This document shows positions 35,870 to 46,700 of a stretch of DNA of 64,000 nucleotides, in pieces. The translations under genes were made by a program, and so were the position numbers. The stretch's first letter is position 1; each line of letters opens with the position of its first letter. Location of the stretch: contig NZ_JRYR02000001.1 of NCBI RefSeq assembly GCF_000807855.2, positions 3,165,438 through 3,229,437 of the forward strand, read 5' to 3'. The notes under the pieces were generated by a model. That model was given only the letters and a program-made list of their open reading frames with translations. It made no database searches and was not told the DNA's origin. Source of the DNA: Flammeovirga pacifica. GTDB lineage: Bacteria > Bacteroidota > Bacteroidia > Cytophagales > Flammeovirgaceae.

Positions 35870-36841
35870 ATGTCTACGGATCATAAAATTGATGTTTCCA
35901 TTGTCGTTCCTTTATTAAATGAGTCAGAATCTCTTCCTGAACTTATTGATTGGATAGCAAGAGTTTTTAAACAAGAAAACTTGGTGGGAGAAGTGTGTTT
36001 GATTGATGATGGAAGTACTGATAATTCGTGGGAAATTATTTGTCAGCTAAAAGAGAAATATTCTTGGATTAAAGCTATTCGATTTTTAAGAAATTACGGT
36101 AAATCTGCTGCTCTTCAAATGGGTTTTCAAGAAGTTTCAGGAGAAGTAGTTATTACTATGGATGCTGATCTTCAAGATAGTCCTGATGAGATTCCGGAAC
36201 TAAGAAGAATGATATTAGAAGAGGATTTTGATATTGTATCGGGTTGGAAAGAAAAAAGATACGACCCTATCACTAAAACAATTCCTACTAAAATATATAA
36301 TGCTGCAACTAGAGCCTTATCTGGTATTAAACTTCATGATATGAATTGTGGGCTTAAAGCCTACAAATTAGATGTTGTGAAGGTCATTGAGGTGTACGGT
36401 GAAATGCATAGATACATTCCTGTTATTGCCAAATGGCATGGATTCGGTAAGATTGGTGAGAAACCAGTAATACATCAAGCTAGAAAATATGGATCGACCA
36501 AATTTGGGTTGGAACGTTTTGTAAATGGCTTTTTAGATCTAATGTCAATTACTTTTGTCTCTAGATTTAAGAAAGCTCCAATGCACTTTTTTGGTACATT
36601 AGGTTCATTATCTTTCTTAACAGGTACTATTTCAGCACTGTGGTTACTTATCGAAAAAGTCTATTTATCAATAAATGGTTTACCAATTGATAGAGAAGTA
36701 ACAGAAAAACCTCTTTTCTATTTGGCTTTAACTGCAGTCATTATCGGTACACAGATGTTCATGACAGGTTTTATAGCAGAAATGGTATCATTAAATCAAC
36801 CAGATAGAAATGATTATCATATTAAAAGTAGAATAGAATAA
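35870..36841 (+). CDS. Family 2 glycosyltransferase with two C-terminal membrane helices
   Basis: A 323-residue membrane-bound GT2 of the DPM1/GtrB/ArnC-like type. The GT-A domain shows VSIVVPLLNESESLPELIDW, DDGSTDNSW, the metal-binding DADLQDSPDEIPE and GLKAYKLDVVKVI. Helices lie at about 238-262 and 277-302. Such enzymes load a sugar from a nucleotide donor onto a polyprenyl phosphate lipid. The acceptor cannot be told from sequence. It forms a probable operon with DUF4199 and mutS and ends in a strong terminator. Confidence 0.92.
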   Translation: MSTDHKIDVSIVVPLLNESESLPELIDWIARVFKQENLVGEVCLIDDGSTDNSWEIICQLKEKYSWIKAIRFLRNYGKSAALQMGFQEVSGEVVITMDADLQDSPDEIPELRRMILEEDFDIVSGWKEKRYDPITKTIPTKIYNAATRALSGIKLHDMNCGLKAYKLDVVKVIEVYGEMHRYIPVIAKWHGFGKIGEKPVIHQARKYGSTKFGLERFVNGFLDLMSITFVSRFKKAPMHFFGTLGSLSFLTGTISALWLLIEKVYLSINGLPIDREVTEKPLFYLALTAVIIGTQMFMTGFIAEMVSLNQPDRNDYHIKSRIE

Positions 36842-36858
36842 TTAAAAATATAATATAG

Positions 36859-36893
36859 AAAAAGGCGATCTCAGAACTGAGATCGCCTTTTTT
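36859..36893. terminator. Bidirectional terminator
   Basis: AAAGGCGATCTCAG and CTGAGATCGCCTTT form a perfect 14-bp stem. T tracts lie on both sides, serving the GT2 gene and the convergent DUF4136 gene. Confidence 0.9.
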
Positions 36894-36913
36894 ATTTCAT
36901 CAACTTTTTTTAA

Positions 36914-37486
36914 TTAGTTACTCCCAGGTTGAGTGGGGTACTTCTTAAATATACTTTTGATAAAACGATTAATATTTCTTTCTCTTATTGTAGGACTTTC
37001 TTGCTTTTCAGATAATGTACTTACTGCAGCAGCTTCCCATAACAATTGCTTAGCGGCTGTATCAAATACATCAATTACAAAAGTACCTTCTGTATAATCG
37101 TATTCTGAATAATGAGTGGCACCTACACCCCAAGGGCCATACCATCCACCATAACCAGCGTTATACGATGTTACACTTTTCTTTTCTTTTGTCGTAAATA
37201 CCATTCCGACTTGTAAATCGGCTGTAGTATCTTGCTCAGAATAAGTATATCCTAATTGCTGCATGTTTGCAATGACAGCGTTCTTAACTCTTTCTCTATC
37301 AAAAGCAGTTACCTTAGTTGAAGCAGAATTCCCCTGCCAAGGCAATAAGCTAAATGTTTTATATTGATTAAAGTTCGTTCCCGGATTATAATCTGTTGTA
37401 ATCTTAGTGGAAGAACATGAAGTCACTAAGAAAGCAATACCTATACAAGCACTGATTGTTAGCCAAATGTTTTTTAAATTTTTCAT
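36914..37486 (-). CDS. DUF4136 lipoprotein
   Basis: A 190-residue lipoprotein (signal ending IAFLVTSC, Cys24) of the DUF4136 family. The family pattern is SCSSTKITTDYNPGTNFNQY, then KTFSLLP, an Arg/Lys region with NAVIANMQQLGYTYSEQD, ADLQVGMVFTTKEKK, a Gly/Tyr/Trp-rich loop (YNAGYGGWYGPWGVG), TEGTFVIDVFDTAAKQLLWE and a closing helix. It is probably a periplasmic-facing outer-membrane lipoprotein. The biological role of the family is not established. It stands alone on the minus strand. Confidence 0.9.
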   Translation of the reverse strand: MKNLKNIWLTISACIGIAFLVTSCSSTKITTDYNPGTNFNQYKTFSLLPWQGNSASTKVTAFDRERVKNAVIANMQQLGYTYSEQDTTADLQVGMVFTTKEKKSVTSYNAGYGGWYGPWGVGATHYSEYDYTEGTFVIDVFDTAAKQLLWEAAAVSTLSEKQESPTIRERNINRFIKSIFKKYPTQPGSN

Positions 37487-37654
37487 ATTCCTAAATGTTT
37501 TGATGAGTAGTTGTGTTAACTCAGATAAGTTTTGAACTATAAAGATTATAAATACTAGTGAGATCTACTTTATTTTACTGTAATATTCCTTGAAAGATTT
37601 AGAGTTTAATAAAGATTAAGACGATATATTAAATCTTAACATTATCAATGTTAA

Positions 37655-37694
37655 AAAAATCAGCCTATTGAATAACTCCAATAGGCTGATTTTT
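37655..37694. terminator. Second hairpin downstream of the GH86 gene
   Basis: AAATCAGCCTATTG and CAATAGGCTGATTT form a perfect 14-bp stem, with T tracts on both strands. Confidence 0.75.
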
Positions 37695-37794
37695 GTTAAG
37701 AAATATGTTTCATTTTAAATGAGATGACTAAAAAGGGGTCGATTTCCTTATCAATTGTGATGAACGAAAGTCATCCCATTAAAAATCTTTTTGT

Positions 37795-37825
37795 ACTCAC
37801 AGCTCTATAAAAAAGAACTGTGAGT
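37795..37825 (-). terminator. Terminator of the GH86 gene
   Basis: ACTCACAG and CTGTGAGT form an 8-bp stem starting 6 bases beyond the stop of the minus-strand GH86 gene. T-rich sequence follows at a short distance on that strand. Confidence 0.6.
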
Positions 37826-37830
37826 TTTTA

Positions 37831-40800
37831 TTATTTGATCTGTAATTTTAAGTATTCATGTAAGTCACCACCATGAATACTTACAATATATAAGCCCGAA
37901 GGTAAATGACCCACTTCCAATTTAAACCCTGGTTGGTATTCAATAATTTCTGAAATCAATACCTTACCATTCATATCTGTTACTTGGAACTCATAACGGC
38001 CGTTAGCAACATTCGAAAATTCAACATAATCATCTGTTGGAACAGGGTAAATTGATAAAGCACTTTTAAGCTGATCAGAAGTTGAAAGTACTTCTCCGAC
38101 TACCTTAACAACCACAGAAGCAGTAAATCCTCCATCATCTGTTGTTACTGTTACTTCAGCAGTTCCGATACTTTTAGCTTCAAGTAACCCTGTATTATCA
38201 ACTGTTACTACACTGTTATCTGAAGACGACCATGTAAAAACAAGATTCGTCGCATTTGCAGGGGCAATAGCTGCAGATAGTTGGCTACTCATCCCTTCAG
38301 ATAATTCAATACTAGTCTCTGATAGAGTAATTCCCGTAACGAAGATGACATCTTCTTCTTCTTCCTCCTCTTCCTCTGTTTCTTCGATCGTAATTACTGT
38401 TTTATCTGTAGTGTTATCTACTGATGCCGTAATTTCTACTGTACCAATTGCTACAGCTGTTACTAGTCCTTTACTATCTACAGTTGCTATGCTTTCATTT
38501 GAAGATATCCACATTACTGTTTCTTCACAATCACCTGTAGATTCTATATTAGCAGTTAAACTTAATGTTTGACCAACGTAGATTTTTTGATCTTGTTCAA
38601 CTACAGCAACACTAGTAATTTCACATGCTTGAGCCATTTCTGCTCTCATCAAGATAATCTTATCTAAATTCCATTGCCAATCATGTGTACCTGTTGCTTC
38701 GATACGTAAAGTATATTCTCCTGCAGTGGTTATATCAATCGAACCGTCCGCTTTTAGTTCTTGGTAATCATCCCAAGATCCATTATTAGTTACAGGAGTT
38801 ACGATAGATTGTTCGTTCAATGTAATAGTTACTTCTGCATTATCAGATGGTGTAGATATTAAATACTTTACACTATAAACTCCTGGTTCTAAATTGATAT
38901 CAAATTCTACATAATCTCCTGAATTTACCCAGTTAATACCTACGTCTTCGGCTAAATTCACTCCCAAAGGAACATTACCATCATCAAAAGTTCCTCCTGT
39001 TCTATCAAAGTCTTCTGCTTCAATTACAATATCTTCAGGTGCTGCTTTAATAGAAATAGTCGCTGTACCAATAATTGAATTATCTACCATTGAGGTGGCT
39101 GAAATAGTTACTTCTTTACCTGCTGTGGCTTCTAACGCTTGTAATAAACCTGTACTGCTAATAGTCGCTACAGTTTCATCACTTGTACTCCAAGTCACGT
39201 TATTATTACATACATCTAATGGTAAAACTTCTGCAGAAAGCTGAAGCGTTCCTCCTTCTGCTACCATTCTAATTGCTGGTAAAATCTCTACTGATGTAAG
39301 TGCAGATGCTTCTGATACGATTACTTGAGCCGTTTCTTCACCCAATTCTGTCGTTAATTTAACCACAGCTGTACCTACTGATACTCCAACAAGTACTCCA
39401 CTCTGATCAACAGTAGCAACTGATTCATTATCAATTGACCATACAACTTGATTAGGTTCGCATGCCGTAATTGGAAGTTTAGAGTAATTTAATTCTAAAG
39501 ATTGACAGTTGGATATACGGTACTCCGACTCTAAACTTACTGAAGTTAACTCTTGACAACCAACATCGCCATCAAACTTCATTTCAAAATGTTCCATGTT
39601 CCATTGGTAAGCCGTAGATCCTGAAGCAACTACTCCAATCTCATGTATACCTTCTGATGAAATGCTTACTTTTTCTGTAAGTTGATAAGGTTGGAAATTA
39701 TCCCATCCATTATTTTCAATGGAAGTACTTCCTTGAAGTTGGCTATCCACATACATTTCTACTTTAGCATCAGCTGCTGCGGTACCTGCATAAAATGTAA
39801 CTGTGTAATCTCCTGCAGAAGGGAAATAAATTTGATATACTACATAGTTCCCCGTTTTCACTGCATTGATTCCTTTTACTCCAGCTGAAGGTTCATATAT
39901 TCCTAATTCATCACCAAATTTATCATCAAAGTCTTCTGCTTCTACATAAATTACTTTGCCTACTGAAATTTCTAATGATGCTGTTACATTAGGATCTGTA
40001 ACAGAAGTTGCTGTAACGGTCACTTTACCTTCCTCACTTCCTGCTACTACAAGACCATTTCCGTCTACAGATACTAAATTATTGCTCGCTGACCATTCTA
40101 ATTCTGTTGCATTTGCCCATTCTGGTTCAAAGCCTAATACTTTCATAGGTAATGAGCTATTTGGGAATACAGCCGTTCTTTTTGATAAAAGAATAGATGA
40201 TGGCGCAACTAAAGGAGCTTCATCTTGGCAAGTTATCGTAATGATTTCGGTAACCACCTCATTATTTCCATTAGAGATACCTTTCACCTCTGCAACTCCC
40301 GCTTTATTACCTGTAATGATTCCATCTTGAATAGATATTACGTCAGCACCAGAGATAATTTCCCAAGTCAATGATTTATCATAAGCATTTTCTGGAGTAA
40401 TATTTACCTCAATTGGTATTTGCTCTCCTACTTGAACTGTTCTTAACCATTCTTTTACCTCAATTGACAAAGGTACTATTGGACCTTCAATTGATAGTGC
40501 ACTTTCACATGTAGAAAGAGATGAATTTCCATCAAGTAAAGTAAGTCTTAAAGTATAATCCGAACCGATGGCCGCTAAATTATCCAAATCTATTGTTGTA
40601 GAGATAAATTGTTCTCCATTAGATTTTGTAAGTTCTTCAGAACTACCCAAAACAACTCCACCTTTTAATAATTCTGCTTTTAATGTTCTTCCCGCCAAAG
40701 CATTTACTGAAAGATTGAAGGTATAAGAATCTTCACCAACTAAGGCATCAGAATAATCAAAACAATATACTTTTTCATCACCACTTATTACTACAGTTAC

Positions 40801-43476
40801 TTCTGTTTCGGTAGTAAATATCGTTCCTCCATTTTCTGTATCAACAACAGTAGCTTTTACAGTAGATTTCTCTCCGATTTTTAAACCTGAAATTTTACCT
40901 GTTACATGATCAACAGTAACCGCTGACTCATTAGAAGAAGACCAAACAACGTCATAATTTGCTGCTTCTTCTGGTAGAACAGTAAGTGTTAAAGGTGTTG
41001 TGATAAGAACTTCAGATTCAAATGTATCTCCTTGATCTATCATTACCTCAGTTATTGGTGTTGATTGATATGGAATTGCTTGTACTACAATTGATTTTAC
41101 AATACCTCCATCATCTGATGTAGCTGTAATTGTTACTTCTCCTGCATCAGCATGTGCTGTAACAACACCAAATTCGTCAACAGAAACACTTGATTCATCT
41201 GAAGATGTCCAGCTGATTTTCTTGTTGGTAGCATTTTCAGGTACAAAAGTTACTTCTAAAGCTTTTGATTTTCCATTCATTAAATCAAATGTTCCATCTA
41301 ATAACGATAAATCATTTAAGGCTATTAGGCTAGAAATATCAGACGAACGAACAGGTGTAGTAGACATATCAAATACTTGTAGAGATACAGTAGTATAGGT
41401 CACTTTATTTCCACGAATTTCAATCACTACTTCATTATTTTCTTGAAGATATTCTACAGGAACATCTACTTCCATTGTACCGAACCAAAAATTTCTAGAA
41501 TCTTTGTATTCACCTCTCCAATCTGTGTCATAATCTAGGTTATTACCATTTACAGTGATATAAGCAGGTACAAGTGCATTTTCAGGGAATTTACCAGAGA
41601 ATCTTAAAGTTGCTTCGCCTTTTGATGGCACTACAACATTATTAATATTGGTTGTCATTGGTGTACGCCCAGGTACTTCTTTTCTAAATAATAGACCTCC
41701 AATAGAAGTAGTTCCTTGATTTAGCGCAAGGCCCATATATTTTTCTTCTACAGACGTTTGGTCTAATTCTAGGTTATTTTCTAAATGATAAACTAAGATC
41801 ACCGTACCCCCACCTGAAATGGTTAAAGTACCAGGAGCTGTTTTTAACAATGTTTCATCTAAAGCAACTCCACCTGTAGTTCCAATATTCTCATCAAAAT
41901 ACATGTATCTCTTTTCTACTGACTGAACTTTAGTGGCTTTCGTATCAAAAAGATTTAAATCTACTGTTGCTTCATCAAATTGTAAGTTATTGACAATAAG
42001 GTAGACTTTATTTTGATCAACATATGCATCTACTTGAATATCTCTATCAGTTGCTTTTGTATCAATACGAGTTCCGTCTACATCTCTCCACAGCTCATAC
42101 CATTTCACAAAATCTGACCAAACCCACTCACAAGAAGCATCATAAGCAGTACAATTAGGATCTACTCTATCCATTAATACAGAACCATAACGAGTTGTTA
42201 CATTTCCATTTGCATCTCTAACATCACCCCACTCTGCTTTAACAGGAGCAAAAGGCATAGAATATACTACATGAGATGGTCGTTCAAGGAATTGCATAAA
42301 CATTCCATTAAACGGTCTAAGGTTTTCCCAAGCTTTTCGTTCCATTTCCTGATCATTAATCCAACCAGAAACAGCACCAAACTCAGATAAAACGATGTCT
42401 TTTTTGTAGCCAAATTTTTCAATATCATACCATTCTAACATGTCAAGCATCGCTTCTACATGACCACCAGTACGTACCACGCCTTTACCTGTTTCACCTA
42501 CAGACCAATCGTATATATGAATACCATAGAAATCCATGTTATCACCACAATTGTCTATAAATCCTTGCCACATCACATCCCACTGATACCAATCATCTGT
42601 ACGGTTATCATTTACAGTTGAGGCCGTCATTTCTTGAAGGTAGGGCATTAAATCATCAGAAAACCATTTTTCATATTGATTATCTGCTACTCTATTGATA
42701 CCGTCTTTCCAGTAGAAATCGTGCATACCCCAAGTCATACCACCAATTTTTGGTGCTTTGGCACCCAAACGGTTTTTAACTCCTTCTGCTACTAGATTGT
42801 GATATTCCCAAAGTTTTTCTTGACTTGTTGCATAGATCCAGCTTTTACCACCAACCATCATTTCCATATCAGGTTCGTTAATTACTTCCCAATAATCAGG
42901 TAGTGGCTCACCTTTATCTCCATTAGATTTGGCAAAGTAAAGGTCTAAATATTCTGTTACCCATTCTGCAGACGTCTCAACTTCTAGAGGTTGCCAACCA
43001 TGCCAGGTTTTCCCTCTTTCTCCCCAATCTAAAGTGGGATATGTAGGATGAGGGTTGGTTCCCATAATCATGAAACCTTTACCTTCATATTGTTGTGCAT
43101 TTAATTTGCTTTCATACCAACTTTTTAAACTTTCTGCTTTTGTTTTCATCGCCATAACATCTGGCTTATTAGGTCTGTTAGGATCTTCTGGTGTATCAGA
43201 AAATTTCCAACTGGCAGAACCATTATCTCTACCCCAATAGACGTCTAAATCATTAATAAAATAATCTAGTTTATCTTCTTGTCCATCCCAATCTCTATCG
43301 GTAGATGCCGAGTGTACTGTGATGTGTCTATCTCTTCCAAAGTCAGAAATACCATCTACGGAATGTACCATATTTAAGTTGACATCAACTTGTACATTCT
43401 GAGCAAAAGCTCCTAGTGGTATGAAGAGTAATAAGAGAGGAATAAACCTTACCGGAAAAGTAGTTTTAATCTTCAT
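37831..43476 (-). CDS. Secreted GH86-type agarase/porphyranase with Ig-like and CBM6-like modules and a T9SS sorting domain
   Basis: An 1881-residue modular enzyme. A signal peptide (1-25, cleavage at FAQ) precedes a TIM-barrel catalytic domain (about 27-560) that resembles GH86 beta-agarases and porphyranases. Glu201 in WEVINEPD is the likely acid/base and Glu365 in IVLSEFGAVSG the likely nucleophile. About eight Big_2-like repeats follow from about 712 (typical WSSSDESSVSVD, GVVTAHADAGEVTITAT), broken up by two CBM6-like modules (about 1176-1300 and 1479-1613, both opening EAEDFD). A run of Glu (EETEEEEEEEED, about 1705) precedes the last repeat. The end (SIYPVPTDDYVEFSN...GLYIVSI) is a type A T9SS C-terminal domain. 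It probably cuts agar or porphyran at the cell surface. It belongs with the regulator and SusCD upstream. Confidence 0.85.
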   Translation of the reverse strand: MKIKTTFPVRFIPLLLLFIPLGAFAQNVQVDVNLNMVHSVDGISDFGRDRHITVHSASTDRDWDGQEDKLDYFINDLDVYWGRDNGSASWKFSDTPEDPNRPNKPDVMAMKTKAESLKSWYESKLNAQQYEGKGFMIMGTNPHPTYPTLDWGERGKTWHGWQPLEVETSAEWVTEYLDLYFAKSNGDKGEPLPDYWEVINEPDMEMMVGGKSWIYATSQEKLWEYHNLVAEGVKNRLGAKAPKIGGMTWGMHDFYWKDGINRVADNQYEKWFSDDLMPYLQEMTASTVNDNRTDDWYQWDVMWQGFIDNCGDNMDFYGIHIYDWSVGETGKGVVRTGGHVEAMLDMLEWYDIEKFGYKKDIVLSEFGAVSGWINDQEMERKAWENLRPFNGMFMQFLERPSHVVYSMPFAPVKAEWGDVRDANGNVTTRYGSVLMDRVDPNCTAYDASCEWVWSDFVKWYELWRDVDGTRIDTKATDRDIQVDAYVDQNKVYLIVNNLQFDEATVDLNLFDTKATKVQSVEKRYMYFDENIGTTGGVALDETLLKTAPGTLTISGGGTVILVYHLENNLELDQTSVEEKYMGLALNQGTTSIGGLLFRKEVPGRTPMTTNINNVVVPSKGEATLRFSGKFPENALVPAYITVNGNNLDYDTDWRGEYKDSRNFWFGTMEVDVPVEYLQENNEVVIEIRGNKVTYTTVSLQVFDMSTTPVRSSDISSLIALNDLSLLDGTFDLMNGKSKALEVTFVPENATNKKISWTSSDESSVSVDEFGVVTAHADAGEVTITATSDDGGIVKSIVVQAIPYQSTPITEVMIDQGDTFESEVLITTPLTLTVLPEEAANYDVVWSSSNESAVTVDHVTGKISGLKIGEKSTVKATVVDTENGGTIFTTETEVTVVISGDEKVYCFDYSDALVGEDSYTFNLSVNALAGRTLKAELLKGGVVLGSSEELTKSNGEQFISTTIDLDNLAAIGSDYTLRLTLLDGNSSLSTCESALSIEGPIVPLSIEVKEWLRTVQVGEQIPIEVNITPENAYDKSLTWEIISGADVISIQDGIITGNKAGVAEVKGISNGNNEVVTEIITITCQDEAPLVAPSSILLSKRTAVFPNSSLPMKVLGFEPEWANATELEWSASNNLVSVDGNGLVVAGSEEGKVTVTATSVTDPNVTASLEISVGKVIYVEAEDFDDKFGDELGIYEPSAGVKGINAVKTGNYVVYQIYFPSAGDYTVTFYAGTAAADAKVEMYVDSQLQGSTSIENNGWDNFQPYQLTEKVSISSEGIHEIGVVASGSTAYQWNMEHFEMKFDGDVGCQELTSVSLESEYRISNCQSLELNYSKLPITACEPNQVVWSIDNESVATVDQSGVLVGVSVGTAVVKLTTELGEETAQVIVSEASALTSVEILPAIRMVAEGGTLQLSAEVLPLDVCNNNVTWSTSDETVATISSTGLLQALEATAGKEVTISATSMVDNSIIGTATISIKAAPEDIVIEAEDFDRTGGTFDDGNVPLGVNLAEDVGINWVNSGDYVEFDINLEPGVYSVKYLISTPSDNAEVTITLNEQSIVTPVTNNGSWDDYQELKADGSIDITTAGEYTLRIEATGTHDWQWNLDKIILMRAEMAQACEITSVAVVEQDQKIYVGQTLSLTANIESTGDCEETVMWISSNESIATVDSKGLVTAVAIGTVEITASVDNTTDKTVITIEETEEEEEEEEDVIFVTGITLSETSIELSEGMSSQLSAAIAPANATNLVFTWSSSDNSVVTVDNTGLLEAKSIGTAEVTVTTDDGGFTASVVVKVVGEVLSTSDQLKSALSIYPVPTDDYVEFSNVANGRYEFQVTDMNGKVLISEIIEYQPGFKLEVGHLPSGLYIVSIHGGDLHEYLKLQIK

Positions 43477-43733
43477 AAAAATTCATTTCAAATAAATAAT
43501 TCATTGTTTAGTTATATGAAAAAACTATCATTTTGAATGTAAAAAGTAGCAACTAAGTGAGCTCAAAAAAATAATCATCCAAAAGTATATTTCATCATAT
43601 CCAAACTTAGAACTTCCCTCTAAGAACTTACCATGGCATTTGATACCAACAGCATAGGTATTTACACTTTTATGGGTTTAATTGGCTAAAAATGAATATT
43701 TATAGGGTAACGACACCTGAATTAATAAGATTT

Positions 43734-46700
43734 TTATTCGTTATACTGTATAGTGTTATTGACATAATCAGAAGGGCTTACACCAAATTTCTCTTTGAAT
43801 CTTTTTCTAAAAGTAGCTAGATCTGAATAACCTACTTTCCATGTTACTTCAGAGATGTTTGTATTCCCTTGTTTAAATAACTCGGCAGCATGTTTTAACC
43901 TTACATTTCTAATAAAAGATAAGGCGGTTTCGCCCGTAAGGGCTTTTAATTTTTTATTTAAATGATTTCTCGACAGTCCGTAATCATTTGCTAATTGATC
44001 GACATTAAAATCAGAATTATCCAAGTTTTCTTCTATAATCTTAAGTACTTTTTCAATAAACTGTACATCTGGTTTTTGGGTGGAAATCAAAGATGGATTG
44101 ATCTTGATTTCTTTATCAAATTTTTCTATTAACCTTTCTCTATTTTTTAATATCGAAAAAACTATTGAAGACAATACATTTTGATCAAAAGGCTTGGATA
44201 CATAAGCGTCAGCACCTTCCATTAACCCTTCAATTTGATTTTCATTGGTGCTTTTAGCGGTTAACAAAATGATGGGTATATGGTTGACAATATCATCACT
44301 TTTAATCTTATGCAGCATATCCAATCCATTCATTTTGGGCATCATTACATCACTAATAATAATATCAGGCTGATGTTGTATACACTTTTGATATCCCTGT
44401 TCTCCATCCTCTGCTTCAAGAACATGATACATTTGATCAAATAGAGATACAATCAAAGCTCTCAATTCCTCATTATCTTCCACAATAAGAAGAGAATATT
44501 TCTTTTGTTGAAGACTAAAAGTATTTCCCACTCTATTTATGATATCCTCATTGGTATATGTTTCCTCATAAATTTTATCCTGAGGAATAACTTCTCCGAC
44601 TTCATGGTGTACCATTGGTAGAAATACTTTAAATACTGATCCTTCTCCTTCTTTGCTTTCTACTTCTATTACTCCTTGGTGTAGATCTACTAAGTTTTTG
44701 ATTAAGCTTAACCCAATGCCGGTACCGTTTCTAAGCATTTTACTTTTATCTGATCTTTGAAAATAGCGCTGAAATAAAAATGGTTTATCACTTTCCTTAA
44801 TTCCAATACCGTTATCTGTCACCTTTATTAATACCTTTTGATCAATTTCTTCTATTTCCATCAGTACTGTTCCCTTTTTAGAGGTAAACTTCAAAGCATT
44901 AGAAATTAAGTTATTCACAATTTTTTCTACACAATCTGGATCAAAAGACATATTCAAAGCTTGGCTTTTTGATTTAAATTGAAGCGTAATTTCTTTATTA
45001 TCAGCCAATGGCTGGAAACCTTTCACAATGCTTGAAATAAATTCTATGATATTCATCGACTGCATAGAAAGTTGCATCTTATTTTGTTCAAGCTTTCTAA
45101 AATCAAGAATTTGATTGACCAACCGAAGCATCAAATCTGCATTTTGTTTGATGATCTTTAAGTGTTTCTTTTTTTCAACTTCAGATAAATCAATACTATT
45201 GATTAAACGATCTAAAGGTATCGTGATTAATGTTAGAGGCGTTCTGAACTCATGTGATATGTTGGTAAAAAAGCGCAGTTTAGATTGTGCGGCCTCTTCT
45301 GCATTCTTCTTTTCTAAACCTGCGATGAATACTTCTTTCTTTTGCTTTCTAATTCTAGAATATATTCTGTAGATGATTATAAGTAATAAAAAGGTACTTA
45401 GTACATAAATTACTATTGCATAATTGCTGAGAAAAGGATGACGTTGAATTGTAATTTTTAATTCCTTGGGTTGATCCGACCAAAAATTATCGCTATTCGC
45501 CGCATTGACTTTCAGTATATAATCTCCTGCAGGTAAATTGGTATATTTTGCTTGTTGATTATTATGTCTTGTTGAGGTCCATTTTTTATCAAACCCTTCT
45601 AATTTATATTTAAATTTTACCTTATCAGGATAGTTAAATTGAAAAGCTTCAAAGGCGATAGAAAAACTGTTTTGATCATGTCCTAAAATTATTTTTTGAG
45701 TATGTTCAATACTATTCTCTAAAATCGTTTTTCCCTCGTATTTTTTATGAGGATAAATGACTTCATTCAATATTTGAAGTTCTGAAAAATATAAATTTGG
45801 AGGTACGCTATCTAAATGTATTTGATTTGGATAAAAAGTATTAATTCCATTCACCCCACCAAAAAGAATTTGCCCACTCTTACGTGTATAACTCACTAAA
45901 TCTTCAAATTCGTTTGCTTGTAAACCGTCAGATGTAGTATAGTTTACGCATTGAGAGGTACTCGGATTAAACTTTGTCAATCCCAAATTGGAGCTTAACC
46001 AAAGATTGTGCTCAGCATCTTCTTCAATAGATTTGATAGAATTGTTTGCTAGTCCATGTTCTACAGTAATACTTTTAAAAACAGGTTGTTCAGATGGTTG
46101 ACAATAAATCAACCCACCTCCCATAGAACCCATCCAAATAGTTCCATCATGAGATTCGAATATCTTTAATATATATTCATTGGGTAACGATTTTTTTGAT
46201 TTGCCCTCTCTAAAAGTAATCACCTTCGGATGTGTTTTCTCTAGTTCAGTACTCTTAATTAGATTTAATCCCTTATCTGTTCCTACCCACAAATTTTGAT
46301 GAGAATCTAATAAAATACTCCTAATAATATCTGATGTTAGACTACCATTATTTTTATCAAAGTTTTGAGCTGAAAGTATACTACCATCTTTATCTACCCT
46401 TATTCTCCATAAGCCATCATTATAAGTACCTATCCACAAGGTGGAATCATTTTGAACTTCTATATCGAATACAAACCCTAATTTTTTAGCTATTGGAGAT
46501 TGAGGTAAAAGTTGCATGGTACTTGGATCCAAAGCAATTAAAAAAGTAGGAAAGGTGGTCCCTAACCATATAAGTCTATCCCTTAATGCTGAATGAGGAA
46601 AATGTTGCTCTGCAATGGCATATACTCTATTGTTTTCACTTGGATAGTTTTTGATCGATAATTGACCAAAACCATTGTCATAATTGTATTTATTTTCCTT

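Larger units (their letters stand above)
37487..37830. other. 344-bp gap downstream of the GH86 gene
   Basis: Contains two hairpins (37655-37694 and 37795-37825), both suited to terminating the minus-strand GH86 gene, and the upstream region of the DUF4136 gene. No convincing frame. Confidence 0.6.

Noticed and set aside
43580..43609. Two TAnnTTTG-like elements on the minus strand upstream of the GH86-type gene
   Set aside because: Matches of this 8-base pattern with two free positions are expected by chance in such AT-rich DNA, and neither has a -33 element at normal spacing.
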